This document shows positions 60,701 through 64,000 of a stretch of DNA of 64,000 nt, one piece after another. The first letter of the stretch is position 1, and the number at the start of each line of letters is the position of its first letter. The notes beneath the pieces were generated by a model, which ran no database searches, had not been told where the DNA came from, and saw only the letters and a program-made list of their open reading frames with translations. Origin of the DNA: Pterobdella sp. o SKG-2022 (Eukaryota; Annelida; Clitellata; Hirudinida; Piscicolidae); assembly GCA_964035795.1 (NCBI GenBank), contig OZ038321.1, forward strand, positions 27,815,387-27,879,386, read 5' to 3'. The translations under genes were made by a program, and so were the position numbers.

Positions 60701-63467
60701 TTAAGAAAGCTCATAAAATGGTCGTTGAAGTTAATTAGGATGCTAAATCAAAAGGCAAATTTATTCACAGAAGAAATCATCTTGGAAGTTTTGAATAATT
60801 TTTTTATAAAAATATTTTTGTATCTGAAAAATTATTTTATTATTCTGTCTGATAAAAAAATTTTTCGAGTCATTTAAAAAATTTTGAAATTGTAATATCA
60901 GCAAAAAAAAATTGCTCTATTGATACCTATATCACACTAAGATCATTTCTACGGCTTGCATATTGTTTAGTTTGTCTTTTGAGCTTTCATACCGCCTAGC
61001 CAGTCTTCTTAATTCTAACTTTTTCCCTCATTTGAGGATTTTCACATTTTACAAAATATCTTTCATGAAAAAAAATTTTTGCTACTAACAAAAAGTTTAA
61101 ACATATGCATTTACGCTCGTTTGGCTTTTATGAAAAGACTTAAAAAAACTTCTACTTTTTTGCATGAAACTAAACATCTTCGATGCATTGAACTGAAAAC
61201 GTTCCTCAATTGAAATTTTAGATTGGAATGTCTGAAATTGGTTAGATTCTCGGCAATGAAAGATGAATGAGCTGCCTAACACTTGCGTAATTACGAATAT
61301 CGCTGACTGATTAATTAATTCTCTTTTTACGTAACAATTTATCATATGTCAAACCTTGTGGACTTTTTTTCAACATTTTTCAATTACATCCATTCAGATG
61401 TGAATTTATTTCAAATGTAAATATATTTGAAAAATTTCTTGAGTTACTTTGAGAACTTCTGGAGCTCATAAAACACAATATTTGAGCATAAAACATCAAG
61501 TCTTTTTAAAGCATGTCTGCAAACTTGGTGAAAAGTTTTATACTTTTGAGTTGTAGATTCTCTAAAAAAATTTAAAAGGTTTTCTTATTTTTTCAATATT
61601 TCTACAAATCCCATAATTTATATTTATTATGCACAATCCATATAAAAATATCTTCCTAAGAATTCTTCAAAAAAACTTTCAAAGTTTGCACAAACAAGAC
61701 TTGGAACTAACATTAAAAATATAACAAAATAAATAATTTAATTTTCCATCTTTTTTCTAACTTTCATTCTCTTAATTTCAATCCATCTTTTCTATTATCA
61801 TTTCACCATATTTCTGCTTGCAGTCATCCCATTTTTATTTAACGTTTTATATTTTTGCCTCAAATTTTGCTTGTTATTTTAAATATTTATCCCCAAACTC
61901 TATTTTTATGAAGTTTCAACAAATCTTGAAACATTTATGATTCAATAAATGTATGCAAATTATTTTCAGAGGAGTTACTGCACGAGGCGTTTAACTCTTT
62001 TGGTAACATTCAAGAAATTAGAGTTTTCAAGGATAAAGGCTACGCTTTTATCAGGTACTCAAATTTGATGTTTATAAAATTTGAAAAAAATATCATTTCT
62101 TATTATGCTTTTAAACGAAATATTAAAATTCTATGTTAAAATTTTAAACAAAAACTAAAAAAAAGTTGATAGAATGTTTTGGAAATAAACTGCAAAAATT
62201 CTGATTTCATACGAATCTTGAATAATTAGCGAAAATTCTTCTACTCTATTTCTTTTATTCTCATCCAACCCCTCTCATCCATCAAAGATTCCGCTTATCT
62301 CTGCCGCATTGAAACTAATATAATTTTTAAAACCCTTCTTTAAGCCTCATCAGTTTCACAAAATTTTTACTGAAAACTAATGATTGAAATGAAGAATGTC
62401 TGAAGTTTAGACTGAATTAACACGTAAACAATGGATTTCTTTGGTTCCAATTTTTTTTAGAACTTTTGAATAAAATCAAGTTTGAAAATTTCTATAATTC
62501 TTGATTTACTTGGACAGAATATTTTTTGATAAAAAATTTTTATGTGTTATAATTCAAAATTAATTTAAATTCAATCAAAACTTTAAAAATCTTTTGACTT
62601 TTTAATTATTTGAGTTTTGATTGGCAGGCTTTAATAAAGGTTATGAATATGTTTTTATTCAAAATTTAAAAAACTTTTTGCTATTTCAAAAATAATTTTG
62701 ATTTATTTATGAAAAATTAAATTTTTTTTTTATTGTTATATATTATCACAAAGAATTTTTTGATCATACTATTATTATCATTATTTATTAGTTTTGCATT
62801 TATCTTTTTGTTCAATTTATCATTTTCATTGATGTATCTGAAAATTTATAACAAATTGTTTGTTTTCCATGATAAATACATCAAAAAACGTTTTGTACTA
62901 TTGATTATTTCAAATAGGTTCTACAAAACCTTTGAGAAATCTTTCAGCCCTCAAATAAAGCGTTATAAAATTTTTAAGCCTTCACATTTATCCGCTTGGT
63001 TTCCACCATGGTTGTTGTTCTGTCATTACTGTAGAGTTTGCGTTTTTGATTCTCATTACATTAGTCTTTCACAACCATTACTCGCATACCTTATTTGTAT
63101 TGAGTATAACTTCAATCATACTATAACTTGAATTAATGCAAAAAAAAATCAGTTTTATTAAGTTCAATTATCGTTGTGATCATTAATTCGTTGTCAATCC
63201 TCCTATCATTTGAAGCACCTGACAATAATATTTTGACTATGCAAAAATTCTATTCTCAGTTGAGTTTTATAAAGCTTAATGGACCAATCAACACTTTTTA
63301 TTATCACTCTCAGATTCAATTCAAAATCTACCGCTGCGCAAGCAATAGTAAGCATGAACGGTGCCGATGTAAATGGTTTCACCATCAAATGCTCCTGGGG
63401 CAAAGAACCAACCTCAAATTCTACTGATTCCCCCCTCCAAGCGACATTCTCATTTCTACCACAATCT
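42626..63467 (+). CDS. TIA1/TIAL1 (Rox8)-type RNA-binding protein, RRM2-RRM3 part, both ends incomplete
   Basis: TIA proteins bind U-rich RNA, help U1 recognise weak 5' splice sites, and repress translation in stress granules. Firm exons are 42,626-42,713, 49,700-49,775, 56,103-56,208, 57,930-58,025, 61,970-62,054 and 63,314-63,467. All splice phases agree, giving about 200 residues. RRM2 has RNP2 IFVGDL and RNP1 KGYGFVSF and ends [13 protein letters not shown]3 has RNP2 VYCGGI and RNP1 KGYAFIRF and ends IKCSWGKEP. These match TIA1, TIAL1 and Rox8 closely, including the linker [23 protein letters not shown]1 was not found upstream and the Gln-rich C-terminus lies beyond the window. Introns of 1.3-7 kb contrast with the compact DNAI2 gene. 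I cannot separate TIA1 from TIAL1, since invertebrates usually have one gene. Confidence 0.93.
42714..49699 (+). other. TIA-type gene intron, about 7.0 kb
   Basis: AT-rich. It contains a structured, less AT-rich patch at about 45,224-45,480 (see findings) and long chance-like open frames. No other gene recognised. Confidence 0.8.
43683..44174 (-). CDS. Unassigned intronic open frame, 163 codons
   Basis: The longest non-repetitive unassigned frame in the window, on the minus strand inside a TIA-gene intron. The peptide is hydrophobic- and Lys-rich with no motif I recognise, and codon use is as AT-rich as the flanks. A frame of this length is uncommon but possible by chance in this composition. 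Confidence 0.12.
   Translation of the reverse strand: MGQGYLYQYHIKIKKQIIRLWDIMIFFETNVKICDSENEQTAAMYSTRNETYYAFKIERLQKRYSILTTLISILKCFLVEMKCHKKPSLLKYLFLFKVFDGNFLKLFNSFFVSYCRIYELVERVKSIVCAIKKNQTLFKTTVYLCELFFLHLFHHCVNVSKQH
49700..49775 (+). CDS. TIA-type gene exon, RRM2 RNP1
   Basis: The acceptor is cctacag. The first base completes Ser, then [20 protein letters not shown] and FYRKE. It ends in phase 0 at the donor gtactt. Confidence 0.95.
49776..56102 (+). other. TIA-type gene intron, about 6.3 kb
   Basis: AT-rich. It holds a candidate cassette exon at 52,360-52,427 and a less AT-rich open patch at 51,507-51,660 (see findings). Otherwise nothing recognised. Confidence 0.8.
56103..56208 (+). CDS. 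TIA-type gene exon, end of RRM2
   Basis: The acceptor is attctcag. It encodes [19 protein letters not shown] and then [16 protein letters not shown]. It ends with one base (G) at the donor gttggt. Confidence 0.95.
56209..57929 (+). other. TIA-type gene intron, about 1.7 kb
   Basis: Nothing beyond the splice sites recognised. Confidence 0.85.
57930..58025 (+). CDS. TIA-type gene exon, linker and RRM3 RNP2
   Basis: The acceptor is tttccag. It encodes [18 protein letters not shown] and then [13 protein letters not shown]. It ends with one base at the donor gtgagt. Confidence 0.95.
58026..61969 (+). other. TIA-type gene intron, about 3.9 kb
   Basis: AT-rich. It contains a candidate in-frame 42-nt cassette exon at 59,106-59,147 and an unassigned minus-strand frame of 125 codons (60,635-60,258) with no recognised motif. 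Confidence 0.8.
61970..62054 (+). CDS. TIA-type gene exon, RRM3 RNP1
   Basis: The acceptor is attttcag. It encodes [20 protein letters not shown] and then KDKGYAFI. It ends in phase 2 (AG) at the donor gtactc. Confidence 0.95.
62055..63313 (+). other. TIA-type gene intron, about 1.26 kb
   Basis: AT-rich. The Phe/Leu-rich frame at 62,733-63,131 is a consequence of the T-rich sequence. Confidence 0.85.
63314..63467 (+). CDS. TIA-type gene exon, end of RRM3
   Basis: The acceptor is ctctcag. It encodes (R)[20 protein letters not shown] and [12 protein letters not shown], then a Ser/Thr-rich stretch to FSFLPQS. It ends in phase 0 at a strong donor, gtgagc. The next exon is outside the window. 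Confidence 0.92.
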
Positions 63468-64000
63468 GTGAGCTCTATGTTGAAGTGCAGTTTGGTTTTT
63501 ATTGTTGGTTTTGTTTCTGTTGTTATTTTTTTTGTAGGAAGATGTGTTTGTTGTCTTAAATTTGGTTATTTGTTGTAGTAGTGAAGTGTGGTTTTTGTTG
63601 AAATGAAGAGGCATTTTTTTGTTTGAATGTAGTAGTTCAAGTGTTTTGGGGAATTGTTTTTGTTGTGATGTTGTTGTAAAAATTTGTTATTCAACTGTTG
63701 TTTGGTTTGGCTGTTTAAAAGTTGTCAAGGCAGTTAAGTGTGGTTTTTCATTGCCTTGTTCACTGTGTTTTTTTTCAGTTTTGTTGTGTTTGTTTATTAG
63801 ATACTATAATGTTGTTGATAGCAACATGCTTTTTGTTGTCTTGTTATTGAAAAAATCTTTTTTATATGCATACATTGTTTATTCATGTTTATTTTTCGTT
63901 GGTTTTACATTCAGTATGTTTCATACAATTGATAATTGTTCTAACAAATATTTTTCTAGGCTCAAATAGTTTGAATTTTGAGATGGTAGTTAATGAAAAT
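63468..64000 (+). other. Start of a TIA-type gene intron, T/G-rich
   Basis: Immediately after the donor gtgagc the plus strand becomes strongly T- and G-rich (tgttg, ggttt and gtagt words) for about 400 nt. No coding continuation is recognised. Confidence 0.7.

Noticed and set aside
62733..63131. 132-codon plus-strand frame resembling membrane segments
   Set aside because: The hydrophobicity follows from T-rich sequence inside a TIA-gene intron; no family resemblance.

Overview
The window is AT-rich, intron-rich animal DNA. Two multi-exon genes can be recognised from their spliced protein homology, both on the plus strand. Everything between them is sparse, low-complexity DNA. The left gene (bases <1 to 9088) encodes an axonemal outer-arm dynein intermediate chain of the DNAI2/IC2 family, so the organism makes motile cilia or flagella; by established knowledge this argues against nematodes. 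The codons and sequence do not let me name the phylum. A ciliated invertebrate is the best guess, but it is only a guess.

Layout. Bases 1-9088 hold 18 exons of the DNAI2 homologue. Its 5' end lies outside the window, and introns run from 60 to about 700 nt. The two matching parts are the N-terminal and WD-repeat region (exons 1-13) and the conserved post-WD helix (exons 14-15). They are followed by a C-terminal tail of 478 residues (exons 16-18), much longer than the vertebrate one. A poly(A) signal lies at 9487-9492. Bases 9.5-39.6 kb contain no gene I can name. They hold a decayed non-LTR reverse transcriptase fragment on the minus strand (13.6-14.2 kb), several low-complexity tracts, a strikingly G-depleted tract (17.9-18.5 kb), a 1.1 kb almost pure (TAC)n array (34,675-35,773), and a few weak exon-like islands, mostly on the minus strand.

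Bases 42,626-63,467, with a probable extra exon at 39,638-39,686, hold six firm exons of a TIA1/TIAL1 (Drosophila Rox8) type RNA-binding protein. RRM2 and RRM3 are complete and in frame across 1.3-7 kb introns. RRM1 and the start codon were not found upstream. The glutamine-rich C-terminus lies beyond the right edge.

The two genes have no functional link that I can see: one is a structural part of the axoneme, the other a U-rich RNA-binding splicing and translation regulator. No operon, CRISPR array, tRNA, rRNA or intact transposon was found. Most other open frames are AT-rich chance frames or low-complexity readings. With stop codons at perhaps 6-8% per codon here, open stretches of 40-70 codons are expected by chance, so the isolated exon candidates carry low confidence. 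I found no convincing new multi-gene system. The most useful leads are the elongated DNAI2 tail with a competing internal splice donor, two candidate cassette exons inside the TIA gene (one in frame, one that would introduce a stop), the G-depleted tract and the giant TAC array.
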